Below, one piece after another: positions 9,905 through 18,979 of a stretch of 64,000 nt of DNA. The stretch covers positions 432,909-496,908 of the forward strand of contig CAJNDS010002108.1 in NCBI GenBank assembly GCA_905221605.1. Direction: 5' to 3'. Both the position numbers and the translations under genes were made by a program. The stretch comes from Symbiodinium natans. Lineage: Eukaryota > Sar > Dinophyceae > Suessiales > Symbiodiniaceae. The stretch's first letter is position 1. The number at the start of each line of letters is the position of its first letter. The notes under the pieces are model-generated. The model saw nothing but the letters and a program-made list of their open reading frames with translations. It did not search any database and was not told where the DNA came from.

Positions 9905-10195
9905 GGTTCATGGGTTTGTGGTTTAGGGGCTTAGGGTTAGGCTGTAGAGTTCAGGATTTTCACTCTGGTCCATTGGTTCATTGTGGGTTGAGAGTTTAAT
10001 CAGGGTTCAAGGTTTGGGGTAATGGTGGTTTACGGTTTCCCCTCTCCCCCCTGTGGTTCGTGCTGAGTTTACGCTTCAGGGTTCAGGGTTAAAGTGGCTA
10101 AGGTGTCGGGTTTACCCTTCTCCCTCCTGTCGTTCATTGGTGGGTTTAGGTTTTAGGGCTTAGGGTTCAGGGTGTGGGGTTTAGGCTGAGGTTTC
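9905..10195 (+). repeat. Decayed TTTAGGG-related tract
   Basis: Scattered GGTTTAGGG, GGGTTCAGGG and GGTTTGTGG words, probably an old array that has diverged. Confidence 0.5.
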
Positions 10196-10782
10196 TCTGT
10201 CCTCCCCCGTGGTCCGTGGTGTTTTTAGGGTTAACAGGCAGGGTTTGGGGGGGGATGCCGCGGGGGGGGGGGGGGTTCGATTACGCGCGACGCATAAGGG
10301 GTACCCCTATTTTGGGAAATGCCCATTTCTGAGGCAGCTTTTGTGGTGCCCTTCTGCCAGCCTTGACGATCGACGCTCCGGAAGTGGAGGCATCGGCACA
10401 GTGTTTGAAAGTTGGCCACGAAATCTCGCTGAGATGCTGCAATACTGTACAGTACTTGTTTACTGTCAATGGGGATTGCGTGCTACCATCGGCCAAGCAG
10501 ACATGTCAGTATTCCCCACAGATGCAACATGACATGAGTCTTTGGATCTAGCATTGTGGGTGTGCGTCGTAAACAGACCCTATACAATTGCGAAGCATTC
10601 GAACAAAGGTTTAAAAGAAGCAAGAGCAATGCAAGATATATTCGGGCCATCAGTCCTTCAGTAGCTTCCTGAAAAGTAGTAGCCTAGCAGTAGCTTAGGC
10701 TCTGACTGACAACCACTCGGATGCGTCATGACGGTCGTTTGTAGCTTAGGCTCAGCCTAAATCTTCATCTCGTAGCGCAAAT

Positions 10783-10857
10783 GGGCGTTTCCGAAATTCG
10801 GGGTGCCCTACTGGGGTTCCTTGCACGTCCTTATTTTCAGGGGATCCTACTATTTGA
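10783..10857. repeat. Short dispersed repeat, family B
   Basis: Contains CGTTTCCGAAATTCGGGG and GGGGATCCTACTATTTG. Confidence 0.55.
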
Positions 10858-10858
10858 A

Positions 10859-10918
10859 GTAACCCTAAACCCTAAACCCTAAACCGCCTAAACCCTAAAC
10901 CCTAAACCCTAAACCCTT
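10859..10918 (-). repeat. CCCTAAA array
   Basis: About eight units with one insertion. Confidence 0.88.
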
Positions 10919-10945
10919 ATTCTCGTAAACCCCCAAATCGTTCAG

Positions 10946-11000
10946 GCCTGGCTCCGCGAGGCCTTGTCTGGCGAGGCCAGCGCAGTGAGGAGCTGCCAGG
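10946..11000 (+). CDS. Candidate exon between telomere-like arrays
   Basis: Acceptor TTCAG|G, 18 codons AWLREALSGEASAVRSCQ, and donor CAGG|GTTTAG formed by the first TTTAGGG unit. The CCCTAAA array at 10859-10918 is 27 bp upstream. Confidence 0.5.
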
Positions 11001-11054
11001 GTTTAGGGTTTAGGGTTTAGGGTTTAGGGTTTAGGGATTAGGGTTTAGGGTTGG
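11000..11054 (+). repeat. TTTAGGG array
   Basis: About seven units; its first bases form the donor of the exon at 10946. Confidence 0.88.
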
Positions 11055-11459
11055 GGAGGTCCGGGTTCATCTCATCCGGTGGAATTTGTGCGTGAGGATC
11101 AGACCAGCCATCAAGGCTAGGAGGCCAACGGTACAGGATGTCTTAGGCTAGAAGTTGTTGGGTTCAGAGTTGGGATTTGGGGAATGTGAGGGTTTCGACA
11201 TGCCAGTTCGGATCTATCGCGGGGGCTGGGATGCGTCTCGCTCGAAACTTCTAGGACCGGGAGTAGGCCCTTTTTTCCTTTTTTCAGGGTTGGGGTTCCC
11301 TTATAATCCCCTTAGACCAAAAAGGGTAGCCTATTTATTCCTGGGTTACTCCCGGGTCTAGACGTTCTGGGCCGAAAAAGAATGATCCATGGTGTTGGAC
11401 ATGCAACTGCGAAGCTTCCAAGCGGTCCAAGCTTGAAAGACCCATTTGGAGCCCGCTCA

Positions 11460-11549
11460 CACCCTAAGCCCTAACCCTACACCCTACACCCTATACGCTA
11501 CACCCTAAACCCTCAACCCTCAACCCTCAACCCTAAACCCTAACCCCTA
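11460..11549 (-). repeat. CCCTAAA array, retroelement target
   Basis: Variants CCCTACA, CCCTCAA and CCCTATA; its last CCCTA is the target duplication, and it resumes at 20370-20381. Confidence 0.85.
11545..11549. repeat. Target-site duplication, left copy
   Basis: CCCTA, matching 20370-20374. Both copies are part of the telomere-like CCCTAAA repeat into which the element inserted. Because the array itself is made of this word, a chance match is easier than in unique DNA, but both copies abut the LTR edges exactly. Confidence 0.75.
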
Positions 11550-11836
11550 TACGGGGGGACAACCAAGGAAGGAAATCAACTCCCCTAATCGCCCTGAACT
11601 TATATTTCCTAGACCGAACCAAGAAACAACCAAGAACACGGATAAGAGCAACCCAGGGGGGAAGGAAAGGGGGAAGGAACCCACACCCTTACCAAACCCT
11701 AAGAACCCAGGCACTTCTTTTTGAACTTGTGGCTTTCTGTTCAAGCCCATCTTGAGCCAAATACGATTACCGGGTTCATTAACCCTTCCAACTTCCAACA
11801 CTAACTCCTTTCTACAATACCAATTGCAGCTCCGCA
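11550..11836 (-). repeat. 3' LTR of the retroelement
   Basis: Identical to the 5' LTR at 20083-20369. The outer edge is followed by the target duplication at 11545-11549; the inner edge is preceded by the purine tract. A 141-codon minus-strand frame crosses this LTR and the adjacent untranslated region, but it lacks any recognisable domain and is probably a by-product. Confidence 0.92.
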
Positions 11837-11844
11837 CTCCCCCT
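11837..11844 (-). promoter_or_regulatory. Polypurine tract
   Basis: AGGGGGAG on the minus strand ends exactly where the 3' LTR begins (TGCGG). This is the expected site of plus-strand DNA priming in an LTR retroelement. Confidence 0.8.
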
Positions 11845-12206
11845 GTCCTAGGATTTCCTAGGACACATTGGAGATGCAGATCTTTTGGCCAAAAACTGCC
11901 ATTACGGCAGCAGCCAGCTGCTTGAAATGCAAATTGTGGTTTAACGTCTTCCAGGACGGAATTATAGCACATTGGCTAACCTACTACCCATAGAGAATCT
12001 TTTTTCACCTTGATCCTCTCATCACTGAAGACTCCTTGGCCTTCTTCACCACAAACCGTGGTCTTCGCTACGCGAAAAGCTACTGACTCCTACTATCAGG
12101 GATTTCCATACCCTTAATAGTAACCGCCACATTGTCAGCACATTGGCTGTTCCAGCGCACCGGTCTCCAGAAAGAGAAAAACCATCCCTTCATCCATACC
12201 ATCCAA
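11845..12206 (-). other. 3' untranslated region of the retroelement
   Basis: 362 bp between the last coding frame and the purine tract. Only short frames are present and no domain is seen. Confidence 0.6.
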
Positions 12207-15200
12207 TCACTTCTTTTTCCGATTGTTGGCAATCTTGAGGTGAAGTTGCAGCAGAATATACTCCAGGTCCGAAATCGTAAGAATAGGATCCTGTATGCCC
12301 CTTTGAATTGAGGATACCAATCCTTCTCTCTTTGCGTCCTCAATCGCCTGGCAAGATTGACCCAGCTCTTCATTCGCATTGGCAGACCCTGGTGCCTCCG
12401 CATCGGATGGACGATCCTTTTCCTCAGGATCTTGCACCATTACCACCTCTTCTTTTTTGGGACTCTGACTTTTCTCCTTCTTCTTTGTCTTTCCACCGAC
12501 ATTTGACTTTGTGCGCGTCTTCGAGGATTTTTCCACTGCAGAAGCCACCACATTGGATGTTGATCCACCCTTCTCAATGATCGTCGGCATCTTCTTCGGC
12601 TTTGGAACCATGAGAGTGTAAGGATCTTCGATAGCTGCAGCTTTCCTCTTCTTTTTTACCTTTTTCTTCTCCTCCTCAACGGCAACCTCCGTCTCCGAAG
12701 TCTCAACCACTTCTTTTTCGGCAGGAATATCTTTGCTGGACTCCCCTTCTAGGGACCTCTTTTTCCCTTTTTTGGGATCCTTTTCTTCTCCCAAATTGGC
12801 TCGCTCATACCATATCCTCAGGTCATTGACCCATTCTTCCACCTCCGCGAGCGAAACATCGTACGACTTCACTACTTCGACAAGTTCCAGCACTGACAAC
12901 ATTTCAGTGGTCCACGAAACCCATACTTGATCCATTTGGTCAGCATCTCCAGTGAACTTCAGGAGTTTGAACAATGGGTCCGCCTCTGCTCGAGCCAAAT
13001 CTGGCTTGCCACCGGAGAGAAATGAAATCGCCTCCATCAACAGTTCCGTCATCTTGGTCTCTTCGTCATAAACCATAAAATCCTCCTCATCATCATCGAA
13101 CTGTTCAGGAGGGATCTCCTTTTCTCCACCATTTGCACCAGACTTTCTCCTTGGACCATCCCTTGGGGGCGTCCTTGGAGACCTTGGCCTCTGTTTTTCC
13201 AACGGAACACCATGCTCGAAGACACACCTGTCACCAAATCGACACTTCCCAGACCGAGCAAACTGGACGCACCTCACACCAGTTGCATCATGCGAGAACC
13301 CACAATCCTTTCCAGCGAAACATTCTCTCCCTGCCACATAGTATTTGCACCAATATGAATGTAGCACCACATCATCTTCGGAATGGATGAATTTGCAGTC
13401 GTCACCAAATTTGCAGCGATCTTTCCCTTTGCCAAACCAATAGCAGAAACCCTTCTTCCTCTTCTCCAAGCGCTCTGCCTCATACCGGTCCATAGGGCGA
13501 CTGTGCTCTACATGAACATTGCCATGTACCTGGGGACTGCTCCCTTCACCCGACGTGCTATCAGTATTTGGTGCTTGGAGTACAGCTGGAAAACCTGGCC
13601 TTGGTCCTACCACCTTCATGATCGGTTTTCCGCCAACTCCTGAGCCATGCTGAGACGATCCAAAAACATTGAACATCTTCATGAAGGCCTTCCTAGCGCC
13701 AATCTTCTGCACCCTTTTGATTGGACGTTTCATTGCTCCAACCTTGCATCCAGATGCATTCAAACGACGCAACCTTCTAAACCCAACTCTATGTCCCTTC
13801 TTCCAAAGAGCCATAAGAATTTTAGAGGCAGTGACATTCTCCACCTCTACCTTTTCCAATGATCCCTCACTTCCCGGAACAAACCCATCCATCTCTGAAG
13901 ACCTTTCCATCTTTTTTGACACCACTTCGTCGAGGTAGTCTTCTGAAATCCAGGGAAAGTTCCCCTTAGAGGAAGGATTGTCATCATTGTTTGGTCCTTC
14001 ACCAGGATATCCTTTGGTGCTGTCAAAGATCTTACCAGTAGTGCGGTCCTGCATAGAGAAATTCGAAGCCACGCGGGAGTACACTGACCACAAGAAAATC
14101 CTTGTGTCCGCCAGTCTGGATGACCCACTGGATTTCTCCTCTTCCGGAGAAACTTCTGGCGCTTTGCCCTTCCCTCCAGTGTCACCGCTTGTCTCACCTC
14201 CAGCATCTTCAATGGGAATAAGGGATTCATTGTTCCCTTGATCAAGCACCGCATCCTCTAGTCCAAGAACTTCCAGCATCGCTGTCGAAGGATCCACCTC
14301 CTCATCCGCATCGTCGTCCATCCTTCTCCAGAGAGCCTCCAATTGGTCCGCACAAGTCGCCGCTTGAAGAAACTCCATCAACCGAGCCCTCCCGCGCTGC
14401 CAGAGAAATTCTGAAACCATCACCGACCCTTGTGCTCCCAGATTCAGGAATGGGTGAACCATTTTGGCTACCCTCGCCATAAGTTCAATATGAACTTCCA
14501 TGCCTGGACTGCGGCTCCAATCATAGGCAATTGCCTCCATAGCAGTACCAAACTTGTCCGTATTCTTGAATTCCCCTTCCAGACCAGGAGACAACAAGGC
14601 ACCCATCACCGAAAGAGGGTAATTCCCCACCGCCGGCAAGCACGGGTTGTCATGGAACGAATGATGCAGGTCAGTATAATATCCTTGATCTCTCCTTTGA
14701 AAAAGGAGTGTTCCAGTCCCTAGCTGGGCATTCATTTCATCCACTTGAACCATTTCAGCACATATCCTCTGTGCCAGGTGCGCCATTGCTGGCCAGACGG
14801 TACGATCGGTCAGACCGCGACGCATAACCCAATCAGTTGTTGGCGACTGGATCAGCGTTCCTGGATCATACACCATAACCATTGCACCGTCTCCCATTGA
14901 CTGATCAGCATCGTCCTCCAGTGCCAGGTTCTCATCCTGTTCGCTTGCACCCTCGGATGACATGCTAATAACCAAATTTCGATCCATCTTATTGGACCCT
15001 TTTTGGCAATCTCTTTGCCCCATTGGCAACTTGCCAACTGCAACCTTCCAATAAATTCGAGTCAGAAGGCCTTTCACCAGCAATTGCTGAAGGTCACTCC
15101 TCACCGGACCACCATCCAACATCTTCGCATCATTACCACGGAGATCATTGCTCCCGCCTTCTCCTTCTTTTTGGTCGGTCTCCTCGCCAGAAATCTGTAC

Positions 15201-15275
15201 TGCTCCTTCCGGCGCCGTCTCCTGTCCAGCCACTTCATGCCCAGGAAGAACTTGAGCGCTTTCAGAGACATTCAC
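12207..15275 (-). CDS. Retroelement ORF5, second triple-CCCH protein
   Basis: An open frame of 1,022 codons counted from a GTG at 15275; the first in-frame ATG is at 15122. The frame also reads a little upstream of the GTG, to a TGA near 15315. Residues about 140-330 are predominantly helical in appearance and may be a capsid-like region, but I do not recognise the fold. Three CCCH fingers lie at about 603-625, 632-652 and 660-681 with spacings C-x9-C-x5-C-x3-H and twice C-x8-C-x5-C-x3-H. The last third is highly charged with lysine clusters (KKGKKRS, KKKVKKKRK) that resemble nuclear localisation signals. The protein ends KIANNRKKK. It repeats the architecture of the ORF2 C-terminal part, which suggests duplication or two Gag-like units in one element. 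Confidence 0.75.
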   Translation of the reverse strand: MNVSESAQVLPGHEVAGQETAPEGAVQISGEETDQKEGEGGSNDLRGNDAKMLDGGPVRSDLQQLLVKGLLTRIYWKVAVGKLPMGQRDCQKGSNKMDRNLVISMSSEGASEQDENLALEDDADQSMGDGAMVMVYDPGTLIQSPTTDWVMRRGLTDRTVWPAMAHLAQRICAEMVQVDEMNAQLGTGTLLFQRRDQGYYTDLHHSFHDNPCLPAVGNYPLSVMGALLSPGLEGEFKNTDKFGTAMEAIAYDWSRSPGMEVHIELMARVAKMVHPFLNLGAQGSVMVSEFLWQRGRARLMEFLQAATCADQLEALWRRMDDDADEEVDPSTAMLEVLGLEDAVLDQGNNESLIPIEDAGGETSGDTGGKGKAPEVSPEEEKSSGSSRLADTRIFLWSVYSRVASNFSMQDRTTGKIFDSTKGYPGEGPNNDDNPSSKGNFPWISEDYLDEVVSKKMERSSEMDGFVPGSEGSLEKVEVENVTASKILMALWKKGHRVGFRRLRRLNASGCKVGAMKRPIKRVQKIGARKAFMKMFNVFGSSQHGSGVGGKPIMKVVGPRPGFPAVLQAPNTDSTSGEGSSPQVHGNVHVEHSRPMDRYEAERLEKRKKGFCYWFGKGKDRCKFGDDCKFIHSEDDVVLHSYWCKYYVAGRECFAGKDCGFSHDATGVRCVQFARSGKCRFGDRCVFEHGVPLEKQRPRSPRTPPRDGPRRKSGANGGEKEIPPEQFDDDEEDFMVYDEETKMTELLMEAISFLSGGKPDLARAEADPLFKLLKFTGDADQMDQVWVSWTTEMLSVLELVEVVKSYDVSLAEVEEWVNDLRIWYERANLGEEKDPKKGKKRSLEGESSKDIPAEKEVVETSETEVAVEEEKKKVKKKRKAAAIEDPYTLMVPKPKKMPTIIEKGGSTSNVVASAVEKSSKTRTKSNVGGKTKKKEKSQSPKKEEVVMVQDPEEKDRPSDAEAPGSANANEELGQSCQAIEDAKREGLVSSIQRGIQDPILTISDLEYILLQLHLKIANNRKKK

Positions 15276-15571
15276 CTGTCCAGCAGCACCTTGCCCAGGT
15301 AAGGTAAAACCTCATCCGTGGTGCCCACCGCCAGCGAACCAACCATAACTGAACCATCCCTTGTTCTTTTTTGAGACCGTTCAGCTCGACGAGAAGGTTG
15401 TGGTAGCGAAAAAACTTGTGAAGTCACTTCTTGGCGGGTCTCCCCCCGCGACACTTTGTCGCGCCCTTCGCCAAGGTGAACCGATTTTTTCGGCCCATCA
15501 TTGGAGCCTGAAGAACCACTTTGTGGAACATTGCCACGACTCGCAGTTCTCCACGAATCCCTTTCTTGCAA
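15272..15571 (-). CDS. Retroelement ORF4, short connecting frame
   Basis: A 99-residue open frame that overlaps the end of ORF3 by 148 bases in a -1 frame and runs 4 bases past the start of ORF5. It links the two larger frames. No domain is recognised. It could be part of one long product broken by indels, or a non-functional overlap. Confidence 0.3.
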   Translation of the reverse strand: MQERDSWRTASRGNVPQSGSSGSNDGPKKSVHLGEGRDKVSRGETRQEVTSQVFSLPQPSRRAERSQKRTRDGSVMVGSLAVGTTDEVLPYLGKVLLDR

Positions 15572-16257
15572 AAGAGTTCCTTCAGGCGTTGTACCGCATT
15601 GGTCTCCTCCTCGCTTGAATCGCTTGAGGAAGCGGCATACGAGACCAAAGCCTCCGCCTGGTCATCATCATCCACCACATCTGCCCACGCTCTGCTGAAT
15701 GGATACGACAAACCACCACGAGGTTTCACCGGCTCCAGTGGCTTCGGTTTTTCCACTACTTCCGCCAGTTGCACTCGTCGTTGTGACCGAGATCGTGGCA
15801 CCTGTCGCACCTGTTTTTTGTCCAGCAAGGGCCTTCCCCTTCTTACAGGGTTTGATCTTGACCGATATTTTTTCGTTGGTGGATTCACCGGCGGCATTCC
15901 AACTCCCACCAACCGCAGCTTCTGTACGCACAACGGAGACCTCTGCGCAAGCGTCCAACCATCACGGTACCTGACCTTATCAAAAAGCTCCCGATAGGAA
16001 CCTCTCGGCATAGTTTTTGCACCGGAGTCTTCAGCTTCACGCACCTGAGTGAGGGTTCGCACCGCCGCTCTTCCAGTCCCTTTGTTCCCAGAAGATTGTT
16101 GTACCCGTACAGATGCATCAGAAGGAACTGCCTTTTCCGGTCCTCCCGGTCGATATCGGACCTCACCCACCAATTGCAGAATTTTGCATGCGGTCACTTT
16201 GTTTCCCTTTGTCAACCAAATCTTCCGCAAAGATGAACTCTTGCAAGTCCGACACAT
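15424..16257 (-). CDS. Retroelement ORF3, basic proline-rich protein
   Basis: 277 residues in a +1 frame relative to ORF2, overlapping it by 95 bases. The middle is strongly basic (KKYRSRSNPVRRGRP, RSRSQRRVQ), followed by PKPLEPVKPRGG and an acidic patch DVVDDDDQ. Proline-rich stretches could be ligands for the ORF1 WW domain, which is speculation. The first methionine is not a convincing start; it may be expressed by frameshift from ORF2. No domain is recognised. Confidence 0.5.
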   Translation of the reverse strand: MCRTCKSSSLRKIWLTKGNKVTACKILQLVGEVRYRPGGPEKAVPSDASVRVQQSSGNKGTGRAAVRTLTQVREAEDSGAKTMPRGSYRELFDKVRYRDGWTLAQRSPLCVQKLRLVGVGMPPVNPPTKKYRSRSNPVRRGRPLLDKKQVRQVPRSRSQRRVQLAEVVEKPKPLEPVKPRGGLSYPFSRAWADVVDDDDQAEALVSYAASSSDSSEEETNAVQRLKELFCKKGIRGELRVVAMFHKVVLQAPMMGRKNRFTLAKGATKCRGGRPAKK

Positions 16258-18979
16258 TGGTCACACCAAGCGTAATCATCACCTCACTTACATGAGGGGT
16301 ATACACCCACAGGTGTGCGTTGCGAGCCATCCAATTTTCAATCGGCTCCTCCGGATTGTGAAGCTGAGTACTAGTGGATGCAGCCACCGAATTCTTTTGC
16401 TCATCAGCTTCTACTTCATCCAGAATACCTTTTTCACCATCTTTTTGTGACACATTGGTCATTTGCAGCGCTTTTGGTGCCGAGGATGAGGAAGATTCAG
16501 CTCCCCCACTCGCAGGTGGCTGAAAAGTGCTTCTATCCGTAAGCTCCCATCCTCTCTCTTTTTCAAACCGGACCTGATTGGCCACCTGTACCAAGTGTTT
16601 CAGGAGCGACAGCCGCTCCTCTGACATCTCGTCATGGGAGTACTTGCAGAAATTTAACCCTTTCCGGCAACGTCCTCTGAGGTAATAACCGAAACAGCAA
16701 TGGTGGAACCCTGCGTCCCTTAGTGACTTCCTGGAAGCATTGTCCCAAGCTTTGCCGGGCTCCCAAGTCCCTTCCAATGCTACATCATCGTTGTGAAGGT
16801 ACCTGCATGCAGTCCCATATGTACAACCACCTTGATTGTAATACAGACACAGCCGACCTTTTGGCTCACCCGACGTAGGCTCACCCTTTGATGCACCTTT
16901 GCCAAAATTGTACTTGGCCCGGAAGGCTAAATCCTCCTGCTCCTGCTGTGCCTCATCCACTGTACCTTCCTCTGTGGGAGGGTCACCGATGTTCCCGTCC
17001 TCATCATCAGCTTCTTGGCTATTCTTTGGATCAGTTGACCCCCCTTCTGGCCAACCTTCACCGTACCGACGATGCTCATAGGGACACCCATCGCCATTGC
17101 GACACCTTCCCTTATTGAAGAACCTGCACAGCTTGCTGTAACCAGGTGACAACACCGTCTTTGGTGTCATGTAAGCCTTTTTGTACTGGTCAGGATCCAT
17201 GTAGGCTTCCATTGGCTTGTTCTCCCTTTTGCTCATGGATTGCACTGCACCATCAAGCTCCTGCAAAAATAGCTTGGTGTCCAACCAAAGCGCGTTCCAA
17301 AACTCATCTTCCCCTTGATTCAGCACCGTTGCCACCGCTTCACCCACAACTGGTCGAGAAAATCTCCTTTTTCTGCATGCCAGTTCGAAAAGCGCGTTGT
17401 GGTACTGTTTTCGGGAAAAAGTGGTTAACTTCCCCAAGCCTGTGCTTTCTGTACCATCAGGCTTCCAACCATCATTTTGCAAGATGCCATACGCGCGCCG
17501 AGCTTCCGCATTGAGGAATGCCTGATCCGCAACACACTCCTGTAAATCTTCCATCGGCCGACCTAACAGCATCCCAGTAATTTTGCCAACATAGGCTTCC
17601 TCTTCATTTCCATTCTCCAGAAGAGCTTTGTAGATCTTTTCTCCATAAAGTTGCCTTTCTTTTCGTTCTTCAGAAGACAACTCCTGTACCACAAGCTCTT
17701 CATCGGATTGCTCTTCCTCCTGTTTCCAGTCCCATTGACCGTTGGAATCTTGGTACCATTGACCAGCATACCATGAATCCGTCCACCACGTACTCCAGCC
17801 GCTGGGTTTCCACTTCCGCAGCGTCGAAGAAGAGTCCTCCGCGCCCTCTTCCAAAACCAGAAAGGTGTCCAAGATTATGGTACCATCATCTTCCACTCGT
17901 TTCACTGTTCCATTGACAGTATCACCAAACTTGAACTGATATGCATTGTTCCCTTCTGCAGGAATCAATACATTCATATCCCCATGGTCCAAAAAGGCTC
18001 CATACCCATTGATGCAGCGCACTAGACCCATGATCTCATCTCCCTCTTGATAGCAATGTGGCCCAGGTGACTCCAAGGCTCCCGCTCGGGGCACTTTCTT
18101 TACACGCTCTTCAGAAACCATCTCTGTATCATCGGCTCCTGGCGCATCCTTTGTCTTCACCTTTGGGTCACACTGCTCGTCCTGCTCCACGAGTCCCACA
18201 AGCTCATCTTTTTTGTGCTCCTGGATTTCAGGACCTCCCTTTTTCTCCGCCAACGGCTTTGCCTCATCTGCTGTAGTTCGCTCGGTGTCGACTTCCGGTG
18301 AACTTCCAGACGGCAACGCTTCTCCCTTCATGGGAGTGGACCCATCATTGGAGTCCTTTGTCTCACCTTCTGCAGCAGGCAAATCTTCTTCCACTGCAGG
18401 GCAATTGAGTCGATCATCCACGGCAGGCACGCTTTCTTCCACCGCAGGCTCCTTTGGTTCCATGGCCTCCAAAGGAGAATTTCCACCATCATTGACCACA
18501 GCTGCCTCATTGGCTCCGGTGTAGCCCTTGTCATTTCGTTCCTCGCTGCTAACTTCAGGTTGCACCAGTGCGTCCACCTGTGAACCTCCATCATCAGCTG
18601 CTGCGGAGACCTGCGCCCCATTGTTGCAGTCGCCCGTGGAACGTACCACCACATGCACCTCAACCCGTGCTTCCTTCGCACTCCAGGTAATATCTGGCGC
18701 ATCAACCCGCGCATCATTGGCGCTCCAGGCCTCATTTTTCAGATCATCCGTGTCTCCAGCTATTCCAGAAGCTTCTTTTTCCCTTTGAATGGCAGAATTC
18801 TTGGCACCAAACGAAGAGACCTCCTCAGTCGTAACACACAACTTTTTCTCTCCATCCTCCGAATCTCCAGGACCACCTTCCTGAACAACAGGTACCACAT
18901 CCACCACTCGCTCTTCTGCAGCCGACACAGTTCCGATCACCTCATTGGGCATTTTCTCTTCTGGATCCACCAATTCCAT
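16163..18979 (-). CDS. Retroelement ORF2: S1, MLLE, three CCCH fingers
   Basis: 938 residues from the first methionine; the frame is open from 19162. Residues 1-300 are acidic and repetitive. An S1-type RNA-binding domain lies at about 308-370 (GDEIMGLVRCINGYGAFLDH, then FGDTVNGTVKRV). An MLLE domain, the C-terminal domain of poly(A)-binding protein, lies at about 446-500: LYGEKIYKAL, then the signature KITGMLLG, then AYGILQ. MLLE domains bind PAM2 peptides. Three CCCH fingers follow at about 615-636, 708-727 and 757-780 with spacings C-x7-C-x5-C-x3-H twice and C-x8-C-x6-C-x3-H. All point to RNA binding and particle assembly. ORF3 overlaps its end in a +1 frame. The link to poly(A) or translation machinery is inference from the domain. 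Confidence 0.8.
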   Translation of the reverse strand: MELVDPEEKMPNEVIGTVSAAEERVVDVVPVVQEGGPGDSEDGEKKLCVTTEEVSSFGAKNSAIQREKEASGIAGDTDDLKNEAWSANDARVDAPDITWSAKEARVEVHVVVRSTGDCNNGAQVSAAADDGGSQVDALVQPEVSSEERNDKGYTGANEAAVVNDGGNSPLEAMEPKEPAVEESVPAVDDRLNCPAVEEDLPAAEGETKDSNDGSTPMKGEALPSGSSPEVDTERTTADEAKPLAEKKGGPEIQEHKKDELVGLVEQDEQCDPKVKTKDAPGADDTEMVSEERVKKVPRAGALESPGPHCYQEGDEIMGLVRCINGYGAFLDHGDMNVLIPAEGNNAYQFKFGDTVNGTVKRVEDDGTIILDTFLVLEEGAEDSSSTLRKWKPSGWSTWWTDSWYAGQWYQDSNGQWDWKQEEEQSDEELVVQELSSEERKERQLYGEKIYKALLENGNEEEAYVGKITGMLLGRPMEDLQECVADQAFLNAEARRAYGILQNDGWKPDGTESTGLGKLTTFSRKQYHNALFELACRKRRFSRPVVGEAVATVLNQGEDEFWNALWLDTKLFLQELDGAVQSMSKRENKPMEAYMDPDQYKKAYMTPKTVLSPGYSKLCRFFNKGRCRNGDGCPYEHRRYGEGWPEGGSTDPKNSQEADDEDGNIGDPPTEEGTVDEAQQEQEDLAFRAKYNFGKGASKGEPTSGEPKGRLCLYYNQGGCTYGTACRYLHNDDVALEGTWEPGKAWDNASRKSLRDAGFHHCCFGYYLRGRCRKGLNFCKYSHDEMSEERLSLLKHLVQVANQVRFEKERGWELTDRSTFQPPASGGAESSSSSAPKALQMTNVSQKDGEKGILDEVEADEQKNSVAASTSTQLHNPEEPIENWMARNAHLWVYTPHVSEVMITLGVTNVSDLQEFIFAEDLVDKGKQSDRMQNSAIGG

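Noticed and set aside
11547-11972. The 141-codon frame over the 3' LTR as a gene
   Set aside because: It is the LTR read in the same frame as the leader of ORF1 and joins unrelated untranslated sequence.
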